Assembly (NCBI RefSeq): GCF_902506105.1 | Contig: NZ_LR733304.1 | Coordinates: 1,388,334-1,452,333 of the forward strand | Length of the DNA: 64,000 bases | Direction of reading: 5' to 3' | Source of the DNA: Aeromicrobium sp. 9AM | Lineage (GTDB): Bacteria > Actinomycetota > Actinomycetes > Propionibacteriales > Nocardioidaceae | Part shown: in pieces, positions 1 through 9,739 of the stretch | How the letters are laid out: each line of letters starts with the position of its first letter | Position numbering within the stretch: position 1 is the first letter of the stretch | Made by a program: the position numbers and the translations under genes | The notes under the pieces: generated by a model | The model's database searches: none | What the model was told of the DNA's origin: nothing | The model's input: the letters and a program-made list of their open reading frames with translations, nothing else

Positions 1-1206
1 GTGAGATCCACGCGCGCGACCATGACGGGTGGAACGCTCGTGGCGGCCGGCATGATGACGATGAACATCGCGGTCTACGGGTTCAACGTCATCGCTGCTC
101 GAGCACTCGTGCCCAAGGAGTTCGGGGCCCTCACCGCACTGTTCGGCATCCTGCTGGTGGGGACCGTCGCCTCGTTGGGGCTGCAGGCGGTCACGGCGCG
201 CCGGCTCGCGATCGATCACGACCACCGCGACGCCATCATCGGTGCAACCGTCAGGGTCACGGTCATCGTCGCGTCGGCCGTCGGCCTGTTGGTTGCCGCC
301 TCCACGGTCGTCCTCACCCCTGTGCTCAAGCTCGACGACTACTGGGCCGTGGTCCTGTGTGGCGCGACCCTCGTGCCGCTCACCGTCATGGGCGCCGAGT
401 CGGGCATCGCCCAGGGCACGGCACGCTGGGGCGCCCTCACCGCGATCTACGTCGGCAACGGGCTCGGCCGCCTGCTGGGTGGCGCGCTGGCCCTCGTCAT
501 CTCGCCCACCGTCAATTCCGCCATGATCGGCATCGCGATCGGCTCCTGGCTGCCCGCCCTCGCCGGCGCACGGCTCATGATCGGCCACGGCCGCGGCGAG
601 CTGATCAGCCGGCGCCCGCTGCTCAAGGAAGCGCTGTTCTCGACGCACGCCCTGCTCGCGTACTTCGTGCTCAGCAACCTCGACTCGCTGATCGCCCGCA
701 ACCGCTTCGACGAGCACGAGAGCGGGCTGTACGCCTCGGGGCTCATCCTGGCCAAGGCTGCGCTGTTCTTCCCCCAGTTCGTCAGTGTCGTGCTGTTCCC
801 TGACCTCGCCCGCGCGACGACGCATCACGCCCGGCTGCGCGCGGTCTCGTTGGTCGCCGGTTTCGGCGCGCTCGCCGTGCTGGCGACCGCGGCGCTGCCC
901 CACCTCGCCCTGATCCTCGTGGGTGGTCACCAGTACGACGAGATCATGGGTCGCCTCTGGCTGTTCGCCGTCGCCGGCTCCTGCCTGGCCGTCGTGCACC
1001 TGCTGGTGTTCGACGCTCTCGCCAGGCACGCCCACGGCATCGTCGTGATGATCTGGGGCGCCGTCGTCGCGGTGGTCGTGGCTGCGTACGGGCTGGGCGT
1101 CGGCATCAACGGCCTGGTCCTCACCGTCGCGCTGGTGGCCGCCGCACTCGCTGCGGTGGTGTTCCTGTTCGCCCCGACGGGGCGACGGGCGCCAGCGCTT
1201 CGCTGA
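1..1206 (+). CDS. Polysaccharide/lipid flippase-like membrane protein (MATE/Wzx-type fold)
   Basis: Integral membrane protein of about 401 residues with roughly 12 hydrophobic segments and few charged residues. The N-terminal region (Asn-Ile-Ala-Val-Tyr-Gly-Phe-Asn-Val-Ile-Ala-Ala-Arg) followed by a Phe-Gly-Ala-Leu motif is typical of oligosaccharide flippases of the Wzx/polysaccharide-biosynthesis group, which move lipid-linked sugars across the membrane. A GTG lies exactly at base 1 and the reading frame is open to the window edge, so the true start could be upstream. It converges on polA with only 6 bp between stop codons. No glycosyltransferase neighbour is visible, so the substrate is unknown. 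Family assignment is moderately sure; function is inferred. Confidence 0.7.
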   Translation: MRSTRATMTGGTLVAAGMMTMNIAVYGFNVIAARALVPKEFGALTALFGILLVGTVASLGLQAVTARRLAIDHDHRDAIIGATVRVTVIVASAVGLLVAASTVVLTPVLKLDDYWAVVLCGATLVPLTVMGAESGIAQGTARWGALTAIYVGNGLGRLLGGALALVISPTVNSAMIGIAIGSWLPALAGARLMIGHGRGELISRRPLLKEALFSTHALLAYFVLSNLDSLIARNRFDEHESGLYASGLILAKAALFFPQFVSVVLFPDLARATTHHARLRAVSLVAGFGALAVLATAALPHLALILVGGHQYDEIMGRLWLFAVAGSCLAVVHLLVFDALARHAHGIVVMIWGAVVAVVVAAYGLGVGINGLVLTVALVAAALAAVVFLFAPTGRRAPALR

Positions 1207-1212
1207 CGAAGG

Positions 1213-3876
1213 TCAGTGACCGGCTTCGTGCCACGTGCGGCCGACGCCGACCGACACGTCGAGGGGCACGGACAGCTCGGCCGCCGAGGCCATCTGCTCG
1301 CGGAGCAGGTGCTCGACCTGCTCCTGCTCCCCCGCAGCGACCTCGAGCACGAGCTCGTCGTGCACCTGCAGGAGCATGCGCGAGGTGAGACCAGCGGCAT
1401 CCAGCGCCCGCTCGACCCCCAGCATCGCCACCTTGATGATGTCCGCAGCCGAGCCCTGGATCGGGGCGTTGAGCGCCATGCGCTCGGCCATCTCGCGCCG
1501 CTGCCGGTTGTCGCTCTGCAGGTCGGGCAGATAGCGGCGGCGGCCCATGATCGTCTCGGTGAAGCCGGTCTGCCGGGCCTCGTCGACGAGGCCTCGCAGG
1601 TAGTCGCGCACGCCGCCGAACCGCTCGAAGTAGTCGTCCATCAAGCCCTGCGCCTCGCCGGTGGAGATGTTGAGCTGCTGGCTGAGGCCGTAGGACGAGA
1701 GCCCGTAGGCCAGGCCGTAGTTCATCGCCTTGATGCGTGCCCGCAGGCCCCCGTCGATCTCACCTGGTTCCTTGGCGAACACCTTGGCCGCCATGACGGT
1801 GTGGAAGTCCTCGCCGGAGTTGAACGCCGCGATCAGGTCGGCGTCCTCCGACAGGTGGGCCATGATGCGCATCTCGATCTGGCTGTAGTCGGCCGTCACG
1901 AGCGTCTCGAAGCCCTCGCCGACACAGAACGCCTCGCGGATGCGCCGGCCCGACGCGGTGCGGATCGGGATGTTCTGCAGGTTGGGGTCGTTGGAGCTCA
2001 ACCGGCCCGTCGCGGCGATCGTCTGGGCGTACGTCGTGTGGATCCGGCCGTCGTCGGAGATCGACTTGCGGAGCCCTTCGACGGTCTGGCGCAGGCGGGT
2101 GACATCGCGATGGTCGAGCAGGTGCTGCAGGAACGGGTGCTCGGTCTTGTCGTAGAGCTGCTGCAACGCCTCGGCGTCGGTCGTGTAGCCGGTCTTGGTC
2201 TTCTTGGTCTTGGGCATGCCCAGCTCGTCGAACAGCACGACCTGCAGCTGCTTGGGCGAGCCGAGGTTGATCTCCTTGCCGCCGATCGCCGCGAATGCTT
2301 CGGACGCCGCGTTCTGGGCGCGCGCAGCGAACTCGGACTCGAGCTCGATCAGGTGATCGTCGTCGATCGCGATGCCGGTGCGCTCCATGCGAGCCAGCGT
2401 CGCCACGAGCGGCAGCTCGACGTCGTGGATCAACGCCGTGCCGCTGGCCTGCTCGACCTCCTGGTCGAGCACCGCGGCCAGGTCGAGCGTGGCCCGGGCC
2501 CGGAGCATGCCGGACTCGGCACCGATGTTGTCGGTGTCGAGGGTCAGCTGGCCGGAATTGTCGGACTCGTCGCGCAGCTCGCGCTTGAGGTAGCGCAGCG
2601 ACAGGTCGCCCAGGTCGTAGGACCGCTGGTCGGGCCGTACGACGTATGCGGACAGCGCCGTGTCGGCGGCCACGCCCCGGATCGGCCAGCCCTTGGCCTC
2701 GAGCGCCAGCGACGGACCCTTGGCATCGTGGAGCACCTTGGGCCGGTCCGGGTCGGCGAGCCAGGCCGCGATGGCCGCGTCGTCGTCGGCGGTGATGTCG
2801 TCGGTGCTGATCCACGCCGCAGCCTCGTCTGACGCGACGGCGAGCCCGACGACGTCGCCCGTGCCACGGCCCCACGAGCCCTGCACGTGGAGGCCGAGGC
2901 GGCCGCCGGACTTGGACTGTGTCTCGAGCCACGCGGCGACCTCGCCGGGCGCCAGCGTCGTGCCCTCGAGGTCGAAGCCCTCCTCGGCCTGCGGCTCGAC
3001 CTCGCCGAACGCCTCGAACAGCCTGGTCCGCAGCGCGTTGAACTCCAGCGCGTCGAACACCGTGTGGATCGCGTCGCGGTCCCACACGGTGTCGAATGCG
3101 AGGTCAGCCGGTCCCGCGGGCAGGTCGAGGTCGAGGATCAGCGCGTTGATGCTGCGGTTGCGCAGGACGCTGTCGAGGTGCTCGCGCAGCGACTCACCCG
3201 CCTTGCCCGGCACGTTCTCGACGTCGTTGACGAGTGCCTCGAGCGTGCCGTACTGGTTGATCCACTTGGCGGCGGTCTTGGGTCCGACGCCGGGCACACC
3301 CGGCAGGTTGTCGCTGGTCTCGCCGACCAGCGCGGCGATGTCGGGATAGTGATCGGGCGTGACGGCGTACTTGTCCTGGACCGCGGTGGGCGTCATGCGG
3401 GCCAGGTCGGAGACACCCTTGCGGGGATAGAGCACCGTCGTCTTGTCGCTGACGAGCTGGAGCGCGTCACGATCGCCCGTGCAGATCAGCACCTCCATGC
3501 CGGCCGATTCTGCGCGCGTCGTGAGGGTGCCGATGATGTCGTCGGCCTCGAACCCGTCCTTCTCGAACGTCGTGATGTGCAACGCGTCGAGGATCTCCTT
3601 GATCAAGGGGATCTGGCCGGTGAACTCCGGCGGCGACTTGGAGCGGTTGCCCTTGTACTCGGCGTACTGCTCGAGCCGGAACGTCTTGCGGGAGACGTCG
3701 AACGCGACGGCGACGTGCGTCGGCCTCTCGTCGCGCAGCACGTTGATGAGCATCGACGTGAAGCCGAACACCGCATTGGTGCTCTGGCCCGTCGTGGTCG
3801 AGAAGTTCTCGACGGGGAGGGCGAAGAAGGCACGGTAGGCGACGGAATGACCGTCGATCAGCAAGAGGCGGTCCAC
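1213..3876 (-). CDS. polA: DNA polymerase I
   Basis: Repair and Okazaki-fragment polymerase of 887 aa, normal length for actinobacteria. The first ~290 residues form the 5'-3' exonuclease (LLLIDGHSVAYRAFFALP near the N-terminus, GDRDALQL, and the helix-hairpin-helix GVPGVGPKTAAKW). The middle domain lacks the acidic residues needed for 3'-5' proofreading (no DxE where expected), as is usual in actinobacterial PolA. The C-terminal polymerase has motif A (DYSQIEMR), motif B (RARIKAMNYGLAYGLSSYG) and motif C (QVHDELVLEV). The GTG start is supported by a TAGAGT box ending 7 nt before it, which predicts a leaderless mRNA. Confidence 0.97.
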   Translation of the reverse strand: MDRLLLIDGHSVAYRAFFALPVENFSTTTGQSTNAVFGFTSMLINVLRDERPTHVAVAFDVSRKTFRLEQYAEYKGNRSKSPPEFTGQIPLIKEILDALHITTFEKDGFEADDIIGTLTTRAESAGMEVLICTGDRDALQLVSDKTTVLYPRKGVSDLARMTPTAVQDKYAVTPDHYPDIAALVGETSDNLPGVPGVGPKTAAKWINQYGTLEALVNDVENVPGKAGESLREHLDSVLRNRSINALILDLDLPAGPADLAFDTVWDRDAIHTVFDALEFNALRTRLFEAFGEVEPQAEEGFDLEGTTLAPGEVAAWLETQSKSGGRLGLHVQGSWGRGTGDVVGLAVASDEAAAWISTDDITADDDAAIAAWLADPDRPKVLHDAKGPSLALEAKGWPIRGVAADTALSAYVVRPDQRSYDLGDLSLRYLKRELRDESDNSGQLTLDTDNIGAESGMLRARATLDLAAVLDQEVEQASGTALIHDVELPLVATLARMERTGIAIDDDHLIELESEFAARAQNAASEAFAAIGGKEINLGSPKQLQVVLFDELGMPKTKKTKTGYTTDAEALQQLYDKTEHPFLQHLLDHRDVTRLRQTVEGLRKSISDDGRIHTTYAQTIAATGRLSSNDPNLQNIPIRTASGRRIREAFCVGEGFETLVTADYSQIEMRIMAHLSEDADLIAAFNSGEDFHTVMAAKVFAKEPGEIDGGLRARIKAMNYGLAYGLSSYGLSQQLNISTGEAQGLMDDYFERFGGVRDYLRGLVDEARQTGFTETIMGRRRYLPDLQSDNRQRREMAERMALNAPIQGSAADIIKVAMLGVERALDAAGLTSRMLLQVHDELVLEVAAGEQEQVEHLLREQMASAAELSVPLDVSVGVGRTWHEAGH

Positions 3877-3883
3877 CCGGTCG

Positions 3884-3889
3884 ACTCTA
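3884..3889 (-). promoter_or_regulatory. -10 box of polA (leaderless)
   Basis: TAGAGT on the minus strand ends 7 nt before the polA GTG. This spacing puts the transcription start at or next to the start codon. Confidence 0.55.
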
Positions 3890-3929
3890 GTCGCCGGGTC
3901 TGACGAACCGCGAGGGGTCGGGCTGCGGC

Positions 3930-4538
3930 TCAGGTACGCGAGTGGCCGCGCGCGTCGGTGCGGCGGCGAAGCGTCCGGCGTACGGCGATCAGCTTGCCGG
4001 TGTCACGCGAGTTGGTGGCCTTCATCGTGAGGCGCGAGCGCAGCTTGCTGGCCTGGATCGCCCGCACCGTGGCGATCTGGTTGAAGCCGATCTTGGTCAG
4101 GTAGCGGTGCGGCTCGCGGGAGTGCACCGGGATCGCGGCGACCACGATCTCGCAGTTGTGCTCCTCGCCGTAGCTCGCCGCGGCGGACAGCAGCGTCGAC
4201 GCGACGGACTTGCGCCGGAAGCGCGGCGACACCTGGATCTCGGTGACGATCAGGACCCGCGTCAGGTTGATGGGCGTCATGGTGCCGATCGTGCATACGG
4301 TCGCACCGACGATCTCGCCGTCGACCAGTGCCACGATGATCTTCTTGCCACGATCCAGGTTGAAGTCGAGGGCAGCGGCTGCCTCGGCGACGCCGGGCTC
4401 GCGCCACAGCGACTGCTGCGTGAATGCCTCGGAGCCCTCATCCTGGCCTGCACCCGCGCACTCGGCCCAGAGGGTGACCAGGGCGTGCGCGTCCTCGCGA
4501 TCTGCGTCCCTGAGGACGATGTGCGGTCGGCCCGACAT
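3930..4538 (-). CDS. GNAT family N-acetyltransferase
   Basis: Acetyl-CoA dependent N-acetyltransferase-like protein of 202 aa. The core motif A region reads VTEIQVSPRFRRKSVASTLL, matching the GNAT strand-4/helix-3 pattern (V..xxRRxxxAxxLL) that binds the acetyl-CoA pyrophosphate. It is followed by the strand with IPVHSREPHRYLTKIGF, where the 'GF' ending is typical of GNATs. The C-terminus is rich in Arg/Lys. It lies 53 bp upstream of polA on the same strand, but polA seems to have its own promoter. The ATG has a short AGGA element 6 nt upstream. The acetylated substrate cannot be told from sequence. Confidence 0.8.
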   Translation of the reverse strand: MSGRPHIVLRDADREDAHALVTLWAECAGAGQDEGSEAFTQQSLWREPGVAEAAAALDFNLDRGKKIIVALVDGEIVGATVCTIGTMTPINLTRVLIVTEIQVSPRFRRKSVASTLLSAAASYGEEHNCEIVVAAIPVHSREPHRYLTKIGFNQIATVRAIQASKLRSRLTMKATNSRDTGKLIAVRRTLRRRTDARGHSRT

Positions 4539-4657
4539 CCACGATCCTGTCTCGAGTCCGAGTGCCTGCCCACGACGGGCAGGTGTCGGAATGACACACT
4601 ACGCCCGGGTGTGGAGACGTACTCGGTTGAAGCCTCAATTGTCGAAGGAGACCTTAC

Positions 4658-5404
4658 ATGTTCGTCGGGTTCGGCACAGCCACCAACGTGGCGACCGTGA
4701 TCGCCGGCTCGGGCCTCGGCCTGTTGATCGGTCATCGCCTGAGCCTGCGCGTACGTACGACGGTCACCTCGGCGCTCGGGCTCGTGACCCTGCTGATCGC
4801 CGCTGACGCCGCCATGGCCGTCAGCGACCCGGACCTGGTCGACGCGGTCGACAGGGGCGCCCCGATGCTGATCGTCCTCGGCTCGTTGGTCTTCGGCGGG
4901 ATCATCGGCTCGGTGCTGCGGCTGGAGGACCGGCTCGAGGACTTCGGCGGCTGGCTCCAGGGCCGACTGACGCCCGGTGACGCGGCCGAGGGCCGGCAGC
5001 GCTTCATCGAGGGCTTCGTGATCAGCTCGCTGGTGTTCTGCATCGGCCCGCTGACGATCCTCGGCTCGATCAACGAGGGACTCGGCAACGGCGCCGACCA
5101 GCTGCTGCTCAAGTCGACGCTCGACGGCTTCGCGGCCCTGGCGTTCGCGGCGTCCTTCGGCATCGGCGTGATGGCGTCGGCGGTCTCGGTCGCGGTGATC
5201 CAGGGATCGCTGACGGTGCTCGGTGCACTGCTCGGGTCGTTCCTCCCTGACGCGCACCTCGCCGCACTCACTGCGACCGGAGGCCTCATCCTGATCGGTG
5301 TCGCGTTCCGGCTGCTCGACCTCAAGTCGATCCACGTCGCCGACCTGCTGCCGGCCCTCGTCATCGCCCCCGTACTGTGTCAGATCGCCGTCGTCGTTCA
5401 CTGA
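4658..5404 (+). CDS. DUF554 family membrane protein
   Basis: 248-aa polytopic membrane protein with about 6-7 transmembrane helices. The DUF554 (YdfK/YqgA-like) signature is clear: N-terminal GTATNVATVIAGSGLGLLIG, mid-protein LRLEDRLEDFG.WLQ, and the FCIGPLTILGSINEGL motif around residue 128. The molecular role of the family is not established. The start is fixed by AAGGAGA about 8 nt before the ATG. It is divergent from the GNAT gene (119-bp gap). Confidence 0.88.
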   Translation: MFVGFGTATNVATVIAGSGLGLLIGHRLSLRVRTTVTSALGLVTLLIAADAAMAVSDPDLVDAVDRGAPMLIVLGSLVFGGIIGSVLRLEDRLEDFGGWLQGRLTPGDAAEGRQRFIEGFVISSLVFCIGPLTILGSINEGLGNGADQLLLKSTLDGFAALAFAASFGIGVMASAVSVAVIQGSLTVLGALLGSFLPDAHLAALTATGGLILIGVAFRLLDLKSIHVADLLPALVIAPVLCQIAVVVH

Positions 5405-5539
5405 CAACACGTCTCGAGTTCATCGAAACCCAACTGTTACCTGCGGGCCTCGCTTGTGACGCCGTTGACTCCTGCATGTGGCTATAGTCACTGCAGGTCG
5501 AACGACCCTCGACCGAAAAACCTCGACAGGAGACACCGC
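5405..5539 (+). promoter_or_regulatory. liv operon upstream region with inverted repeat around a TATAGT box
   Basis: Gene-free stretch before livH. CTGCATGTG (5472-5480) and CACTGCAG (5489-5496) form an imperfect inverted repeat (8 paired bases, one bulged T). TATAGT, a good -10 candidate, lies in its loop at 5483-5488. TTGACT at 5465-5470 is only 12 bp upstream, too close for a normal -35. An operator overlapping the promoter is the simplest reading, but it is inference. A Shine-Dalgarno AGGAGA at 5528-5533 serves livH. Confidence 0.4.
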
Positions 5540-6907
5540 GTGCACCTGCGACCAGCGACGCTCCTCACAGCGATCCTGGCCGGTCTGATCCTGCTGGCGC
5601 CCGTCACCGCGAATGCCGCGACGACGCCCACGCCCAGCCCGACCGCCAGTACCGGAACACCGGAGAAGAATCCGGTCGTGAAGGGCCCGAACATCACCGT
5701 CACGCTCAAGGACGTGAAGGGCGGCAAGGGCGAGCCCGTGCCCGTCCCGGGCGTCAAGCTGACGGTCCACAAGGACAGCAAGACCGGTGAGGAGCTCGGC
5801 ACGCAGACCACCGATCAGGCCGGTCGCGTCAGCATCGGCATCCCCGGCAACGGCACGTACGTCGTCGAGCTGGATCCCAAGACGCTTCCCGAGGGGGTCA
5901 AGCTCAGCGGCAACGGTGAGACGACCAAGACCGTGCAGGTCAAGATCGCTGCCGCGACGTTCGTGCAGTTCCAGATCGGCGCAGTCGTCGTCAAGGAGGC
6001 GTCCTTCGGGAGCAAGCTCATCGACGCGTCGACCTCGGGACTGAAGTACGGGCTGATCATCGCCCTGGCCGCACTCGGCCTGTCACTGATCTTCGGCACC
6101 ACTGGCTTGACCAACTTCGCCCACGGTGAGCTGATCACCTTCGGCGGCATCATGACCTACATGTTCAACCGCGGTCTCGGACTACCCGTGATCGCCGCGG
6201 GAGCGCTGGCGGTCCTGGCGTCCGCCCTGTTCGGCTTCGCCCAGGACCGTGGGATGTGGCGGCCGCTGCGCAACCGCGGCACCGGCCTGATCGCCATGAT
6301 GATCGTGTCGATCGGCTTCGCACTCCTGCTGCGCAGCGTCTTCCAGTACACCTTCGGAGGCTCGACCAAGACCCTCAGCCAGTACGTTGCCCAGGGCCGT
6401 AGTGACTACGGGCCGATTGCGTTGTCGGACAAGGAGGTCGCGATCTTCGCGATCTCGATCGTCACCCTGGTCGTCACCTGCATCGCGCTGATGCGAACAC
6501 GACTCGGCAAGGCCATGCGGGCCGTTTCCGACAACCCCGCGCTCTCCGCATCGTCCGGCATGCGGGTCGACGGCGTGATCTCATCCGTCTGGATCCTGGG
6601 CACCGCCCTGACGGGCCTGTCGGGCGTGCTGCTGGCCATCAATCAGCAGGTCAACTTCCAGATGGGCTTCAAGGTGCTGCTCCTGGTGTTCGCCGCGGTC
6701 ACTCTCGGCGGCCTCGGCACCATCTGGGGCGCCCTGCTGGGCTCTCTCGTCATCGGCCTCATGGTCGAGGTCGCCCCCGTGATCACCCTCTGGGGCTGGC
6801 ACCCGGTGCCGGCATCGATCAAGGACGTCGGGGCACTGGTCGTGATGATCCTCATCCTGCTCGTCAGACCGCAAGGCCTCCTCGGCAGAGCCCAACGGAT
6901 CGGATAA
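5540..6907 (+). CDS. livH: Branched-chain amino acid ABC transporter permease (LivH type) with exported N-terminal domain
   Basis: Membrane permease of a Liv-type amino acid importer, 455 aa, about 150 residues longer than a usual LivH. Residues 1-27 look like a signal peptide (hydrophobic stretch ending VTANAA). A Thr/Pro-rich linker follows, and residues ~44-150 resemble a Cna-B/SpaA or carboxypeptidase-regulatory beta-sandwich (VPGVKLTV, GTQTTDQAGRVSIGIPGNGTYVVEL). The permease proper starts near residue 167 with SGLKYGLIIALAALGLSLIFG and contains the LivH motif TNFAHGELITFGG. The start chosen is GTG with AGGAGA 7 nt upstream; an earlier in-frame ATG at 5456 has no ribosome site and would spoil the signal peptide. 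First gene of livHMGF. Confidence 0.92.
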   Translation: MHLRPATLLTAILAGLILLAPVTANAATTPTPSPTASTGTPEKNPVVKGPNITVTLKDVKGGKGEPVPVPGVKLTVHKDSKTGEELGTQTTDQAGRVSIGIPGNGTYVVELDPKTLPEGVKLSGNGETTKTVQVKIAAATFVQFQIGAVVVKEASFGSKLIDASTSGLKYGLIIALAALGLSLIFGTTGLTNFAHGELITFGGIMTYMFNRGLGLPVIAAGALAVLASALFGFAQDRGMWRPLRNRGTGLIAMMIVSIGFALLLRSVFQYTFGGSTKTLSQYVAQGRSDYGPIALSDKEVAIFAISIVTLVVTCIALMRTRLGKAMRAVSDNPALSASSGMRVDGVISSVWILGTALTGLSGVLLAINQQVNFQMGFKVLLLVFAAVTLGGLGTIWGALLGSLVIGLMVEVAPVITLWGWHPVPASIKDVGALVVMILILLVRPQGLLGRAQRIG

Positions 6908-6916
6908 GGGGCAACC

Positions 6917-7912
6917 ATGGATTTCGGAACAGTCATCGACGCCGCGTTCTCGGCGGCTCTCGGACCCCAGGCGATCGTGTTCGCGCTGGCGGCCATCGGT
7001 CTCAACGTCCACTTCGGCTACACCGGCCTGCTCAACTTCGGCCAGGCCGGCTTCATGGCCATCGCCGCCTTCGGCCTCGCCGTCAGCGTCGTGACGTGGG
7101 ACCTGTCGTTCTGGTTGGGCCTGGTCATCGCGCTGGGCGCCTCGGTGCTGCTGGCGCTGGTCCTCGGTGTGCCGACCCTGCGGCTGAGGGCGGACTACCT
7201 CGCCATCGTGACGATTGCGACATCGGAGATCCTGCGACTCATCTTCGGCGCGGTCGAGTTCAAGGACACGTTCGGCGGATCCAACGGTCTGACCGGGTTC
7301 GCAAGCACCTACAGGGATCTCAATCCGTACAACAGCGGCCTCGACATCGGCGTCGTCTCGTTCAGCGTCAACGATCTCTGGTCGATCACCGTCGGCTGGA
7401 CGCTCGTGGGCCTCGGTTGCCTGCTCGTGTGGGCCCTCATGCGCAGCCCCTGGGGCCGCGTGCTGAAGTCGATCCGTGAAGACGAGGACGCCGTGCGCTC
7501 GCTCGGCAAGAACGTCTTCGCCTACAAGATGCAGGCCCTCGTGCTGGGCGGCATCTTCGGTGGCATTGCCGGCATCTTCCACATCCTGAAGCAGGGCTCG
7601 GCGGTGCCGACGGACTTCAACACGACGTTCACGTTCTATGCCTACGCTGCCCTGCTCATCGGCGGCGCAGCCCGGGTGCTCGGACCGGTCGTCGGATCCA
7701 TCGTGTTCTGGTTCCTCATCGCCGGCCTCGGATCGTTCTTCGGTCAGGCCACGTCGGGTACCGATCCCCTCATCCCCGACTTCATCATGACCAACACTCA
7801 GTCCAGCCTCATCCGATTCATCTTGCTCGGGTTGGGCCTCATGCTCCTGATGATCTTCCGACCACAGGGGATCTTCGGAGACCGAAGGGAGATCGCAATC
7901 GATGCCCGTTGA
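6917..7912 (+). CDS. livM: Branched-chain amino acid ABC transporter permease LivM
   Basis: Second permease subunit of the importer, 331 aa, usual length. The family motif appears as HFGYTGLLNFGQAGFMAIAAFG near residues 34-55. The cytoplasmic coupling region MRSPWGRVLKSIREDEDAVRSLGKN is the EAA-like loop that contacts the ATPases. It starts 9 bp after livH and overlaps livG by 11 bp, so the four genes are surely co-transcribed. Substrate class (Leu/Ile/Val or related amino acids, amides or urea) follows from family, not from direct evidence. Confidence 0.95.
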   Translation: MDFGTVIDAAFSAALGPQAIVFALAAIGLNVHFGYTGLLNFGQAGFMAIAAFGLAVSVVTWDLSFWLGLVIALGASVLLALVLGVPTLRLRADYLAIVTIATSEILRLIFGAVEFKDTFGGSNGLTGFASTYRDLNPYNSGLDIGVVSFSVNDLWSITVGWTLVGLGCLLVWALMRSPWGRVLKSIREDEDAVRSLGKNVFAYKMQALVLGGIFGGIAGIFHILKQGSAVPTDFNTTFTFYAYAALLIGGAARVLGPVVGSIVFWFLIAGLGSFFGQATSGTDPLIPDFIMTNTQSSLIRFILLGLGLMLLMIFRPQGIFGDRREIAIDAR

Positions 7913-8806
7913 ACTCAGCGCCGCTCGCAAAGCCCTCGAGGGTGTACCCGCCGAACCAGGCGCGCCGAAGCCCGACCCGATCGTCAAGGGCAGCAACATC
8001 CTGCGTACGTTCGGCGGGCTCAAGGCCGTCGACGTCGAGCACATCGAGATCCAAAGGGGCGTCATCACTGCGCTCATCGGTCCCAACGGAGCCGGCAAGA
8101 CGACCCTGTTCAACCTGCTCACGGGTTTCGACGAGCCGGACGAGGGCGACTGGTCCTTCAACGACCACACTCTCGGAAAGGTGCCGGCCTACAAGGTCGC
8201 GCGCCTCGGCATGGTCCGTACCTTCCAGCTGACCAAGGTGCTCTCCAAGCTCAAGGTCATCGAGAACATGCGCCTCGGCGCGACCGGCCAGCGCGGCGAG
8301 AAGTTCTGGTCGGCCCCCTTCAAGTCACTGTGGAGCTCGCAGGAGGACGAGATCACGGCTCGTGCGGACGCGCTGCTCGAGCGGTTCAAGCTCGACGCCA
8401 AGCGTGAGGACTTCGCCGGTTCCCTGTCAGGTGGCCAGCGCAAGCTGCTGGAGATGGCGCGGGCCCTCATGGTCGATCCCGAGCTGATCATGCTCGACGA
8501 GCCCATGGCCGGCGTCAACCCGGCACTCAAGCAGTCGCTCCTCGGCCACGTGAAGTCGTTGCGCGACGAAGGCCGCACGGTGCTCTTCGTGGAGCACGAC
8601 ATGGACATGGTCCGGGACATCTCGGACTGGGTCATCGTGATGGCCCAGGGCCAGATCGTCGCTGAAGGCACGCCGCAGTCCGTCATGGCCGACCAGAGGG
8701 TCATCGACGCCTATCTCGGCGCCCACCACGACACCGACATCACCGAGGTGGACCTCGCGGAGCTCGAGATCGAGGCCGAGGCCGAGCTCGACCAGGAAGG
8801 CACGTC

Positions 8807-8810
<4 letters not shown>
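7902..8810 (+). CDS. livG: Branched-chain amino acid ABC transporter ATP-binding protein LivG
   Basis: ATPase subunit, 302 aa. Walker A is GPNGAGKTT, the signature is LSGGQRKLLEMARAL, and Walker B is LIMLDEPMAGVNP followed by the H-loop EHDMDMV. About 25 residues precede the usual LivG start, and a Glu/Asp-rich tail of ~30 residues (TEVDLAELEIEAEAELDQ) follows the domain; this acidic tail is unusual. It overlaps livM at its start and livF at its end (ATGA). Confidence 0.95.
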
Positions 8811-9586
<776 letters not shown>

Positions 9587-9597
9587 CCCACGTACGA

Positions 9598-9634
9598 CAC
9601 GAACGCCCGGCGCCCTCGGTGCCGGGCGTTCGTG
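9598..9634 (+). terminator. Hairpin terminator after livF
   Basis: Near-perfect 17-bp stem (arms 9598-9614 and 9618-9634, core GAACGCCCGGC/GCCGGGCGTTC) with a CTC loop, one G-T pair and no U-tract, directly after livF. Confidence 0.75.
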
Positions 9635-9678
9635 CGTCCCGGTGCCCGCTGTTCCCCACACGTGGCGCGGGACAGCAG

Positions 9679-9708
9679 AGGGCCCCGGTGCCGAAGCACC
9701 GGGGCCCT
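9679..9708 (-). terminator. Hairpin terminator after the liv substrate-binding gene
   Basis: Perfect 13-bp stem (arms AGGGCCCCGGTGC and GCACCGGGGCCCT) with a stable CGAA tetraloop, 32 bp beyond the stop of the minus-strand substrate-binding gene. Together with the hairpin at 9598 it insulates the two convergent transcripts. Confidence 0.7.
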
Positions 9709-9739
9709 GCAGATCAGCTGATCCTCAGATCAGGCTCGA

